From positions 1 through 64,000 of the forward strand of contig OMWP01000009.1 in assembly GCA_900314795.1 (NCBI GenBank): a stretch of 64,000 nt of DNA. The letters are read 5' to 3'. Below are positions 42,662 through 50,383 of the stretch, one piece after another. Position 1 is the first letter of the stretch, and each line of letters opens with the position of its first letter. The notes beneath the pieces are model-generated. The model was given only the letters and a program-made list of their open reading frames with translations. It had not been told where the DNA came from and did not search any database. The DNA is from an uncultured Eubacteriales bacterium (GTDB lineage: Bacteria > Bacillota > Clostridia > Oscillospirales > Acutalibacteraceae). A program made the translations under genes and the position numbers.

Positions 42662-42834
42662 TCCTCCAAATGAAAAGTGAGGAGTGAGGAGTGAGGAGTT
42701 GCGGGAAACGCTTCGCGTTTTGTATTTGTATGTGTTTGAAAAGCCAACGAAAGTCGGTGACTCCATACAAATCGGGTGCGGGCAAAGCCCGCCATTAACT
42801 CCTAATTCCTAACTCCTAACTCCTAACTAAAATT
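42662..42834. repeat. Heptamer-bounded element between surface-glycan genes
   Basis: Left GTGAGGAGTGAGGAGTGAGG and right TCCTAACTCCTAACTCCTAA runs are inverted relative to each other. The interior holds GGGAAACGCTTCGCGTTTTG, shared with the element at 54150-54303. Confidence 0.65.
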
Positions 42835-43908
42835 TTATTCTTCCTCTAAGATCGCGACCGCGCGGCGGATGCCCTCTTTGAGGTCGATCTTCGGCTCCCA
42901 GCCGATGGAACGGATGCGCTTGTTGTCCATGATCTCGGGGGTGGGATCGAGCGGCGAAGGCTCGGGCATCACTTCATCCTCGGGATTGGCGAACGCGAGC
43001 TTCATGTGGCGCTCGGGGAACACCTCGCACGCCGCCTGCGCAAAGCCGCGGATGGTGGTATTGGATTTCTCATTCGAGATATTGTACGGCACACAGTTCT
43101 CGCCGTCGAGCAGCACATGCAGCATGGCGGTCACGGTGTCGGTGACATAACAGAAGGAGCGGTTGGTCGCGCCGTTGCTCTTGAGTAAGATATCCTGTCC
43201 GCGGACGATATTCGCAATGAACTGCGCCCATACGCGGTCGTCATCCAGACGGCTCGCGCCGAAAATATAACTCGGGCGAACGATGCGGATGTTCATCTCA
43301 TACTGCTTACTGTAGCTTGCGGCTAAGGTCTCGGCGGCACGCTTGCCGATGGCGTAACAGTTTTTATAAGAAGTAAAGTCGACATAGCCGTTGTCGTCCT
43401 CTTCGATATAGGGCTTGCCGGTGTACAGGGTGCCGTAGACCTTTAAGGAAGAAACGATCAGGGACGCTTCGCTGTTGCTGTCCTTGGCAAAATTCAGGGC
43501 ATTCTCGGTGCCGCTGAGGTTGGCGCTGATGGTGCCGACAGGGTCGCGCTCGAATTCGATGGCGCTCGCCTGAGAAGCCGCGTGGATGACGAAATCCGCA
43601 CGCTCCGCCTTGATGGGCTCGGTGATGTCCTGTACGATCAGCTCGACGTCGTCACGCTCTAAGAGCTTGCCGAACTTCTTCTTTGCGAAATCACCGAAGC
43701 GCTCGAGCGCGAGCACCTTGATGTTATCGCCGTAAAGGTCGTTTCTGAGGAGGATGCCGCAGGTCATGTAGTAGCCGATAAAGCCGCCCGCGCCGGTGAG
43801 GAGCAGGGTCTTGTTCTTCAGCTTGTCCCATGAGATGGGCGCGTTCGCGATGTCCTCCAGATTGGTATAGATACTCTTTTTGACGTAGTCCTTCACCTTA
43901 TAATCCAT
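42835..43908 (-). CDS. NAD-dependent sugar-nucleotide epimerase/dehydratase
   Basis: A 357-residue extended SDR: LLLTGAGGFIGYYMTCGILL (NAD loop), then SLIVSSLKVYGTLYTGKPY and YAIGKRAAETLAASYSKQYE (YxxxK). It resembles UDP-glucuronate decarboxylase or dTDP-glucose dehydratase enzymes. It overlaps the IspD-like gene by 11 bp. The exact sugar nucleotide cannot be told. It likely makes a modified sugar or polyol for the surface polymer. Confidence 0.85.
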   Translation of the reverse strand: MDYKVKDYVKKSIYTNLEDIANAPISWDKLKNKTLLLTGAGGFIGYYMTCGILLRNDLYGDNIKVLALERFGDFAKKKFGKLLERDDVELIVQDITEPIKAERADFVIHAASQASAIEFERDPVGTISANLSGTENALNFAKDSNSEASLIVSSLKVYGTLYTGKPYIEEDDNGYVDFTSYKNCYAIGKRAAETLAASYSKQYEMNIRIVRPSYIFGASRLDDDRVWAQFIANIVRGQDILLKSNGATNRSFCYVTDTVTAMLHVLLDGENCVPYNISNEKSNTTIRGFAQAACEVFPERHMKLAFANPEDEVMPEPSPLDPTPEIMDNKRIRSIGWEPKIDLKEGIRRAVAILEEE

Positions 43909-44638
43909 ACTTCAATTCCTCCTTGGCGAATTTCTTGTAATTCTCATAGTAATACTGAGAGCGCAGGGTGGTCAGATCCTCGGGAGTCGTGACCTTGATA
44001 TTGAAGCGCTCGCCGATGAAGATATGTACCTTTTCGCCCAGCTCGATGAATAGCTCGCTGGAGGAAACAGGCTCTAAGATACCGCGCTTGTATGCCTGAT
44101 CATGCGCCCAGAGGATGCGCTCCATGGTGTAGCCCTGGGGCGCCTGAGTGATGTACATGGTCGAGCGCTGGTAGCTCTTGCCGCAGGTCTTACCGTCCTC
44201 GGAATAGAGGAGCGAGTCGATGGACGGGGTGACGGGCACGGCGGTCTTATGCTTTTTGGTCTCTAAGATACAGTTGGTGATGAGCTCCTCGGAAAGCATC
44301 GGGCGCACGCCGTCGCAGATCAGGATAATATCATCGGGATCGCGGGAGAACTCGTGCGTCGCCACCACGCCGTTATGGATGGAATCAAAGCCGCTGGGGC
44401 CGCCGGGGACGATGGACTTGACCTTCTGCACATTGAACTTCTCGATCAGCCCCTCGAGGTGATCGATCCAGTCCTCCTTACAGGCGACCACGATATGGTC
44501 GACCATCGGATGACGCGCAAAGTGCTCCATGGTGTGGATGATGATGGGCTTGCCGCCCACCTCTAAAAACTGCTTGGGCAGATCGACGGATTTCATTCTC
44601 GCGCCTTTTCCGCCCGCAAATAACATCGCGGTAATCAT
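43898..44638 (-). CDS. IspD/TarI-like cytidylyltransferase
   Basis: A 246-residue nucleotidyltransferase: AMLFAGGKGARMKSVDLPKQ (CTP loop), the aspartate in IILICDGVRPMLSEEL, then the SIDSLL/QAPQGY motif as in IspD and TarI. In a LicD operon it is more likely a TarI-type enzyme making CDP-ribitol or a related CDP-polyol than the isoprenoid enzyme. GGAAAGGAAAACG precedes ATG 44638. It is first in the operon. Confidence 0.85.
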   Translation of the reverse strand: MITAMLFAGGKGARMKSVDLPKQFLEVGGKPIIIHTMEHFARHPMVDHIVVACKEDWIDHLEGLIEKFNVQKVKSIVPGGPSGFDSIHNGVVATHEFSRDPDDIILICDGVRPMLSEELITNCILETKKHKTAVPVTPSIDSLLYSEDGKTCGKSYQRSTMYITQAPQGYTMERILWAHDQAYKRGILEPVSSSELFIELGEKVHIFIGERFNIKVTTPEDLTTLRSQYYYENYKKFAKEELKYGL

Positions 44639-44834
44639 AATCGTTTTCCTTTCCTTATCAAGCGGTCATTGCGAAGTCCTCGATGCGCACGTCCACGCGT
44701 GTCGGGGCTGTGGCAATCTCAACCATATTATACATATGCAAAGGGCATAGTTATACATGGTTATTTTAGCACAGAACTGTCGGTATTGTCAACATATATA
44801 GACATGGTAAAAGGGACTCCGCGGAGTCCCCGTA
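44639..44834. repeat. 'tgcgaagtcctc ... ggctgtggcaatctcaacc' repeat and terminator
   Basis: Inverted copy of the repeat at 32700 (44664-44726), with CCACGCGTGTC in its apex. The MntP operon's terminator GGGACTCCGCGGAGTCCC then T-run on the minus strand lies at 44810-44830. Confidence 0.65.
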
Positions 44835-45419
44835 TCAGAAGAAAACATTTTTGACAAAAATCTCGATCCCGATGAGGATCAGGATGACGCCGCCGACCAC
44901 CTCGGCATGCTTGAACACACTGCCAAAGCGCTTGCCGATCCACAGTCCGAACAGGCAGATGACAAAGGTGACCGCTCCGATGATGACGGAGGCGGTGAGC
45001 GCCGAGGGCAGCTCAGATGCTGCAAGGGTAAAGCCCACCGAGAGCGCGTCGATGCTGGTGGCGACCGCCTGCATCAGCAGGATCGGGACGGTGAGGCGGC
45101 GCGCTTCTTTCTCCTCTCCCCCGCGCAGACATTCGACGATCATTTTGATTCCGATAAAGAGGAGCAAACCGAGCGCGATATACGGCACAAAGCGTTCGAT
45201 CACTTGAAACCAGCCCATCAGCGTGGTGACCAGCACCCAGCCGAGCATCGGCATCAAAAACTGGAAAACGCTGTAGGCGCCCGCAACGGCGGTGCATTTG
45301 AGCCGCCGCATTTGCGGTTCGCTCATGCCGTTGGCAATCGATACCGAAAAGGCGTCCATCGCCAGCCCGACGCCGAGGAGTATGGAGTTAAAGAGAAACA
45401 GCCACATAGAATCGCTCAC
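44835..45419 (-). CDS. mntP: Manganese efflux pump MntP
   Basis: A 194-residue membrane protein of six helices made of two DUF204 repeats: GVGLAMDAFSVSIANGMSEP and ATSIDALSVGFTLAASEL, each with the conserved Asp of MntP. It exports Mn2+. No yybP-ykoY riboswitch is seen upstream because the gene is last of three overlapping genes (BioY, DUF1284, MntP; 4-bp overlaps). Confidence 0.88.
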   Translation of the reverse strand: MSDSMWLFLFNSILLGVGLAMDAFSVSIANGMSEPQMRRLKCTAVAGAYSVFQFLMPMLGWVLVTTLMGWFQVIERFVPYIALGLLLFIGIKMIVECLRGGEEKEARRLTVPILLMQAVATSIDALSVGFTLAASELPSALTASVIIGAVTFVICLFGLWIGKRFGSVFKHAEVVGGVILILIGIEIFVKNVFF

Positions 45420-45793
45420 TTTTCACAGATACTAAGCCATTGACAATCGCGGCAAACCTCTTTGAGCCTGCCGACTTTGATGATACTATCATATGCGCGC
45501 GTATAACATTCATGCCAAGGAAGGGCAGTGCCGATCGGAAGCGCCATCATTTCCAGCGCTCTTTCATCGATTCCGCGTACCTTTTCGTCATGATCGCAGA
45601 CGCCGCCTGTATTGTGCGGACATTCGGCGCACAGGATATCACAACTGTCAACGAGGGTGACCGCGGGATCCTCACGCTGTAACATATCGATCACATCAGT
45701 CATATGGCGAATGAACGCTTTGTTGTAGCCCTTGCCCTCAAAGAAGCGGATACACAGCGCGTGATGGGGTCGGAGGAAAAGCGGATCGCTCAC
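45416..45793 (-). CDS. DUF1284-family protein
   Basis: A 125-residue protein with FLRPHHALCIRFFEGKGYN at the start and cysteines in CDILCAECPHNTGGVCDHDE and CRDCQWLSICEK, the DUF1284 pattern, probably an Fe-S or zinc protein. Function unknown. It lies between BioY and MntP with 4-bp overlaps on both sides. Confidence 0.85.
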   Translation of the reverse strand: MSDPLFLRPHHALCIRFFEGKGYNKAFIRHMTDVIDMLQREDPAVTLVDSCDILCAECPHNTGGVCDHDEKVRGIDERALEMMALPIGTALPWHECYTRAYDSIIKVGRLKEVCRDCQWLSICEK

Positions 45794-46344
45794 AGGGTGA
45801 CGACCTTGGAGAGGCGGTTGGAGAGGATCATCGCGAGCGCGATCTTCACCGCGTCAGGGATCAGGAACGGCACCACGCACAGCATCAGCGATTCGCCGAG
45901 GTGCATCTTGGTCACGACCATGAACCATACCGTACCGACGGCATAGCAGAGCAGGACGCCGATCACCATGGCGATCGTGAGGGGCAGTGCCTTGCGCTGC
46001 CATTTATCCGCCGCGAATCCGACGACGAGCGCCGTTAGGATAAAGCCGATGATATAGCCGCCCGTAGGACCTGCCAGGATCCCGATACCGCCCGACATCC
46101 CTGCGAATACAGGTACGCCGACCGCGCCGAGCAGGATGTAGATGAGCACGCTGAGCGTGCCGCGCTTCCAGCCGAGCATAGCGGCGGCAAGGCAGATCGC
46201 GAAGGTCTGGACGGTGATGGGCACCTCGCCGATGGGAATGCTGATAATGGAGCATACCGCGATCAGTGCGGTAAACATAGCGGTAAAGACCAGATCCTTG
46301 ACCGCCGTGGGAGCTTTTTTGTTGTCATGGGTGTTTGCAGACAT
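45790..46344 (-). CDS. bioY: Biotin transporter substrate-binding subunit BioY
   Basis: A 184-residue membrane protein with six helices and the BioY core GAVGVPVFAGMSGGIGILAG, then PTGGYIIGFI. It is the S component for biotin in an ECF transporter. The energising subunits would be shared and encoded elsewhere. It is first gene of a three-gene operon. GGAAAGAGGTATCTT precedes the ATG. Confidence 0.93.
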   Translation of the reverse strand: MSANTHDNKKAPTAVKDLVFTAMFTALIAVCSIISIPIGEVPITVQTFAICLAAAMLGWKRGTLSVLIYILLGAVGVPVFAGMSGGIGILAGPTGGYIIGFILTALVVGFAADKWQRKALPLTIAMVIGVLLCYAVGTVWFMVVTKMHLGESLMLCVVPFLIPDAVKIALAMILSNRLSKVVTL

Positions 46345-46784
46345 AAGATACCTCTTTCCTTTGAACTAAGTGTATTATACGATGTTTTATAGGGGAAGTC
46401 AAATCATAGTGAGGAGTTAGAAGTTAGGAGTTAGGAGTTGTCGTATCTCGCTTTGCTCGATCAATCTGTGCAATCCCTCAGCTTCGCTTTGCTCAGCAGC
46501 TCCCTTTCCCAAAGGGAGCCTTTGGTATCACCGCAAACTATCATTGGGTGTGGGCGACGCCCACCATTAACTCCTCACTCCTAACTCCTCACTCCTAACT
46601 CCTCACTCCTAACTGACTTTTTGTGTATGTTGAATAGAAAAGAGGCGCAAATATCGCCATCATGCGGATTGCGTTTTGTCAATCTTTATGTTATTATATA
46701 ATATGTATAAAAATGTACAATTACAATCATAAGTTTTTATCACTTTAACTAAGTAAAACGTGATAAAAGACAAGGAGGGTCACG
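46345..46784. repeat. Heptamer-bounded element, promoter and leader hairpin
   Basis: 46408-46617 has inverted runs (GGAGTTAGGAGTTG left, TCACTCCTAACTCCTCACTC right) around a TATCTCGCTTTGCTCGATCA unit. Downstream are the promoter TTGTCA-17-TAATAT (46676-46704) and the leader dyad TTTTATCAC ... GTGATAAAA (46735-46743 and 46760-46768). Confidence 0.65.
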
Positions 46785-48251
46785 ATGGCTGACAGAAGCA
46801 AAATCATTTTCGGCAACCAGATGAGCGCGAAAGATTATAAAAAGGCGCTCGAAAAAAAGAAGAGTTATCTCCGGCAATTCGGCGACGACAGCAAGGCGGC
46901 ATATTCCGCCAAGCTGGTCGAAAACGCCACCCTGCACGAGCCCTTAGGGGTCTATGATATCCGCGTAAACGAGGGCGAGGGGGAGATCCCCTTTGACACC
47001 GAGAAAGGGATCATCGTCGGCAACATCCGTATGGGCTTCGGTCACTACCGTATCTCCATCGCGATGGCGTCCGCCGCCAAGGCGCTGGGCTACACCCCCT
47101 ACTGGATGGATCTGAACTCCTACAAGGACACCACCTGCACCAAGGTGATCGGCAAGCAGAACGATCTGTACAGCCTCGGCTCACGCCTGAGCCAAATGTT
47201 CAGCCTGTTCAACAAGCTCGTATGGGAGCCGATGAACTATGAGGGCTTCAGACAGCTCAGCTACAATGCCGCCGACCAGAAGAACGCCGAGCTGATGGCG
47301 CCGGTGTTCCACAGCATCCCCAAGGACATCCCGCTGATCGGCACCCATGTATGGCCGGCTCAGGCGGCGCTGCACGCGGGCATGAAGCACGTGGTCAACG
47401 CCATCCCCGACAACTGGCCGATGGCGCTTCACCTCGCTGAGGGCGCAACCCACACCATCCAGACGCACCAGAGCTACATGGGCTACCGCATTCTCAACGG
47501 CTTCAAGAAGAAGGAAGTCCTCCATCCCATGCCGGCAGAGGATCTGGTCTATACGGGACATTACATCGACCACGAGCTGGTCGCGAATATCGAAAAGGAC
47601 TGTGACGTGCGACTCGCACGCAAGAAGAACGGCGATCCGATGCGATTCCTGCTCACCATCGGCGGTGCGGGCGCTCAGCGCGAGCTGTTCGCGGCAGTCA
47701 TCAAATATCTCCTGCCCGCTGTCAAGGCGAAGAAAGCCGCCCTCTATGTCAACGTGGGCGACTACAAGGCGGTATGGGAGGAGCTGTGCCGCGAACTCCC
47801 GGAGCTGAACGAGATCAGCACCACCCACTTCAACGATTGGGCGGACACCAACGCCTTTGCGCAGGACGCGATCACGGGCAATGTCGAGGGCGTACACGCG
47901 TTCTGGCATGAGAACATCTTTGAGGCGGTCTACTGCACCAACCTCTTGATGCGTTCGGCGGATGTACTGCTGACAAAGCCCAGTGAGCTTGCCTTCTACC
48001 CCATCCCCAAGCTGTTCTTAAAGCGCATCGGCGGCCACGAAAAATGGGGCGCGATCCACTCCGCCGAGATGGGCGACGGCACGCTCGAATGCAGGGATGT
48101 CCCGCATACCTTGCAGATGGTCAAGCTGTTCTTAGAGGAAGAGGACACCCTCAAATACATGTGTGACCGCATCAAAGCGAACAAGGTCGCGGGGCTGTAC
48201 GACGGCGCATATGAGGTCGTCAAGCTCGCAATGGCTAAGAAATCAGAATAA
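46785..48251 (+). CDS. Uncharacterised GT-B-like protein
   Basis: A 488-residue protein without signal or membrane helix. The N-terminal half has GIIVGNIRMGFGHYRISIAM, like the glycine-rich acceptor loop of MGDG-synthase/GT-B enzymes. The second half has FLLTIGGAGAQRELFAAVIK and SADVLLTKPSELAFYPIPKL, like the donor-nucleotide site. I cannot name the family. A lipid or sugar transferase is plausible. It has its own promoter and a 9-bp dyad in the leader. AAGGAGGGTCACG precedes the ATG. Confidence 0.7.
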   Translation: MADRSKIIFGNQMSAKDYKKALEKKKSYLRQFGDDSKAAYSAKLVENATLHEPLGVYDIRVNEGEGEIPFDTEKGIIVGNIRMGFGHYRISIAMASAAKALGYTPYWMDLNSYKDTTCTKVIGKQNDLYSLGSRLSQMFSLFNKLVWEPMNYEGFRQLSYNAADQKNAELMAPVFHSIPKDIPLIGTHVWPAQAALHAGMKHVVNAIPDNWPMALHLAEGATHTIQTHQSYMGYRILNGFKKKEVLHPMPAEDLVYTGHYIDHELVANIEKDCDVRLARKKNGDPMRFLLTIGGAGAQRELFAAVIKYLLPAVKAKKAALYVNVGDYKAVWEELCRELPELNEISTTHFNDWADTNAFAQDAITGNVEGVHAFWHENIFEAVYCTNLLMRSADVLLTKPSELAFYPIPKLFLKRIGGHEKWGAIHSAEMGDGTLECRDVPHTLQMVKLFLEEEDTLKYMCDRIKANKVAGLYDGAYEVVKLAMAKKSE

Positions 48252-48313
48252 AGAACTCGTTCCGCCCCCTCTGACGGACACGCGTGTCACGGGGACAACT
48301 TGCAGCTTTTTCA

Positions 48314-48905
48314 GCCCCCTCTGACGAGGGGGCAAGCGAGCAGTCATTGATATAGGGGATTCCGTTCTGTTCGCGGGGGAGAGATAACGCAACGCTGCCG
48401 TTACAATAACAGTCCGCCTCAATCGAGCGCGGAAATATAGGAGCAACAGATATGAAGCCATATCGCAGAAGCAATGTTCCGTTAGCAAGCGAACTGCGTC
48501 AAAACATGACGAAATATGAGCGATTGCTTTGGTATCGTTATCTGCGTTCCTGTCCGGTTCGTTTTCAGCGGCAAAAGCCCATCGGGAGATATATCGTTGA
48601 CTTCTATTGCGCCAAAGCAAGGTTAGTGATCGAGCTTGACGGATCGGGGCACTATGAAGAGGAACAAGAGCTTTATGATAAAAAACGTACCGCTTATTTG
48701 CAACGCATGGGATTGAAAGAAATCCGCTACACCAATCTGCAAATCGCCCGGCAGTTTAAAGAGGTATGCGAGGATATCTACCAACATATCGCGTATGTGG
48801 TAGAGGAACACAACTAATTTGATACAGAAAAGTCTATCATTGGCAGAAGGGGTGGATAACGGTTACTGTCGTTATCTCTCCCCCAACCCCCTCGTCAGAG
48901 GGGGC
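48314..48905. mobile_element. Inverted-repeat unit carrying a DUF559 gene
   Basis: Outer ends CCCCCTCTGACGAGGGGG (48315-48332) and CCCCCTCGTCAGAGGGGG (48887-48904) are inverted, and so are inner arms GGGGGAGAGATAACG (48375-48389) and CGTTATCTCTCCCCC (48870-48884, exact). The order of the arms mirrors on the two sides, and only the DUF559 gene lies between. Confidence 0.68.
48452..48817 (+). CDS. DUF559 (Vsr-like endonuclease fold) protein
   Basis: A 121-residue protein: the LRQNMTKYERLLWYRYLRS helix, then the PD-(D/E)xK-like core FQRQKPIGRYIVDFYC and LVIELDGSGHYE, ending YTNLQIARQFKEV. The family is related to very-short-patch-repair endonucleases and is common and unexplained in gut bacteria. 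It lies inside a unit with mirrored inverted repeats, so it may be the nuclease of a small mobile element. ATAGGAGCAACAG precedes the ATG. Confidence 0.87.
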   Translation: MKPYRRSNVPLASELRQNMTKYERLLWYRYLRSCPVRFQRQKPIGRYIVDFYCAKARLVIELDGSGHYEEEQELYDKKRTAYLQRMGLKEIRYTNLQIARQFKEVCEDIYQHIAYVVEEHN

Positions 48906-48945
48906 AGTATAAAGTCAGCATAATATTATACCCACGGAGGATAAC

Positions 48946-50346
48946 ATGAAACGATTAACCAAAAAACAAATGAGGATCTTTGCTGTCGGTCAGCTCGGAT
49001 GGTCGACGCTCAGCGGTATCATCAGCGCGTGGTTCGTCACCTTCTACCTGCCCACACAGGTGGATATCGAGAACGGCGCGATCCAGTACATCGTACCCGG
49101 TCTGGTCATCGGCGGCTTTTTGACCGTACTGGGTCTGATCACCGCCCTGTCCAGAATCTTTGACGCGATCACCGATCCGTGGATCGCCTCACTCTCCGAC
49201 CGCAGTAAGAATCCGCGCGGCAGACGTATCCCCTTCATGCAGTATGCGGCGATCCCGCTGTCCGTGGTGACCGTGCTGCTGTTCTGCGCGCCGATCAACG
49301 CGATCAGCTCCTGGAACATCGTGTGGATCTCGGTCTTTATCGTCCTGTTCTATCTGTTCATGACCATGTACTGCACGCCGTATAACGCGCTGATCTCCGA
49401 ATTCGGCAAGACGCAGGACGACCGCATGTACATCTCCACCGCGATCTCGCTGACCTTCTTCGGCGGCACGATGCTCGCGTACACGCCCTTTGTCTTTGCG
49501 GGCATGCTGCGCGGCGCGGTCGGATTCGCGTGGAGCTACCGCATCTGCTTCATCGTGCTGGCGATCATCTCGTGCATCTGCATGCTGATCCCGACCTTTG
49601 CTCTCAAAGAAAAGGAATTCGTCGATACCAAGCCCTCCAACGTCAATATGCTCAAGTCGCTCTCCGCGACCTTCAAGAATAAAAGCTTCCGCACCTTTGC
49701 CGGCTCCGACATCATGTACTGGGTCGGTCTGACCCTGTTCCAGACGGGTCTGCCATTCTTCGTCAAGGTCAGCATGAAGCTCGACGAGAGCTTTACCATG
49801 TACTTCCTCGGCGGCATGACGGTGCTGTCCGCGTGCTTCTATCCGTTTGTTTCTAACCTGGTCAAGAAGTTCGGCAAGAAGAAGCTCGTTATCTTCGGCT
49901 TCTTAGGTTTGGCGCTCGCGTATGTCATCGCGGGTCTGATCGGTATCATCGGCACCACCGTGATCCCCGGCGTGGTATACGGCGTGCTGATCTGCGTGAT
50001 CGCGGCGTTCCCGATGGCGCTCTTGGGCATCATCCCGCAGAGCATCGTCGCGGATGTTGCCGAGGCTGACGGCATCGAGACCGGTGAGAACCGCGAGGGC
50101 ATGTTCTTTGCGGCACGCACCTTCGCGATGAAATTCGGTCAGTCGCTCGCGATGCTGGTATTCACCTCGCTGGCGATCATCGGAACGACCCAGAACACCA
50201 ACAGCAACGACATCACCGCCTCTGTGACGGGCATGATCTTAGTCGGTTTTGTCGCGGTAGCGTTCTGCGTGCTGGGCGCGATCATCCTGAGCTTCTATAA
50301 CGAGAAGAAGATCATGGAAACGATCGAAAAGAAAAACAAGAAATGA
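48946..50346 (+). CDS. GPH-family sugar:cation symporter (MFS)
   Basis: A 466-residue membrane protein with 12 helices. The family signature FDAITDPWIASLSDRSKNPR follows helix 2 (Asp-Pro and Asp-Arg cation/sugar site). Members import galactosides, pentosides or hexuronides with Na+ or H+. The alpha-galactosidase gene follows by 37 bp, so the likely substrate is melibiose, raffinose or a related alpha-galactoside. ACGGAGGATAAC precedes the ATG. Confidence 0.9.
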   Translation: MKRLTKKQMRIFAVGQLGWSTLSGIISAWFVTFYLPTQVDIENGAIQYIVPGLVIGGFLTVLGLITALSRIFDAITDPWIASLSDRSKNPRGRRIPFMQYAAIPLSVVTVLLFCAPINAISSWNIVWISVFIVLFYLFMTMYCTPYNALISEFGKTQDDRMYISTAISLTFFGGTMLAYTPFVFAGMLRGAVGFAWSYRICFIVLAIISCICMLIPTFALKEKEFVDTKPSNVNMLKSLSATFKNKSFRTFAGSDIMYWVGLTLFQTGLPFFVKVSMKLDESFTMYFLGGMTVLSACFYPFVSNLVKKFGKKKLVIFGFLGLALAYVIAGLIGIIGTTVIPGVVYGVLICVIAAFPMALLGIIPQSIVADVAEADGIETGENREGMFFAARTFAMKFGQSLAMLVFTSLAIIGTTQNTNSNDITASVTGMILVGFVAVAFCVLGAIILSFYNEKKIMETIEKKNKK

Positions 50347-50383
50347 TGATTTCCCCATTACAGTTAATCTAAGGAAACTTGAT

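Noticed and set aside
47181..47909. Long antisense frame inside the GT-B-like gene
   Set aside because: Codon-shadow of the real gene, with no recognisable motifs.
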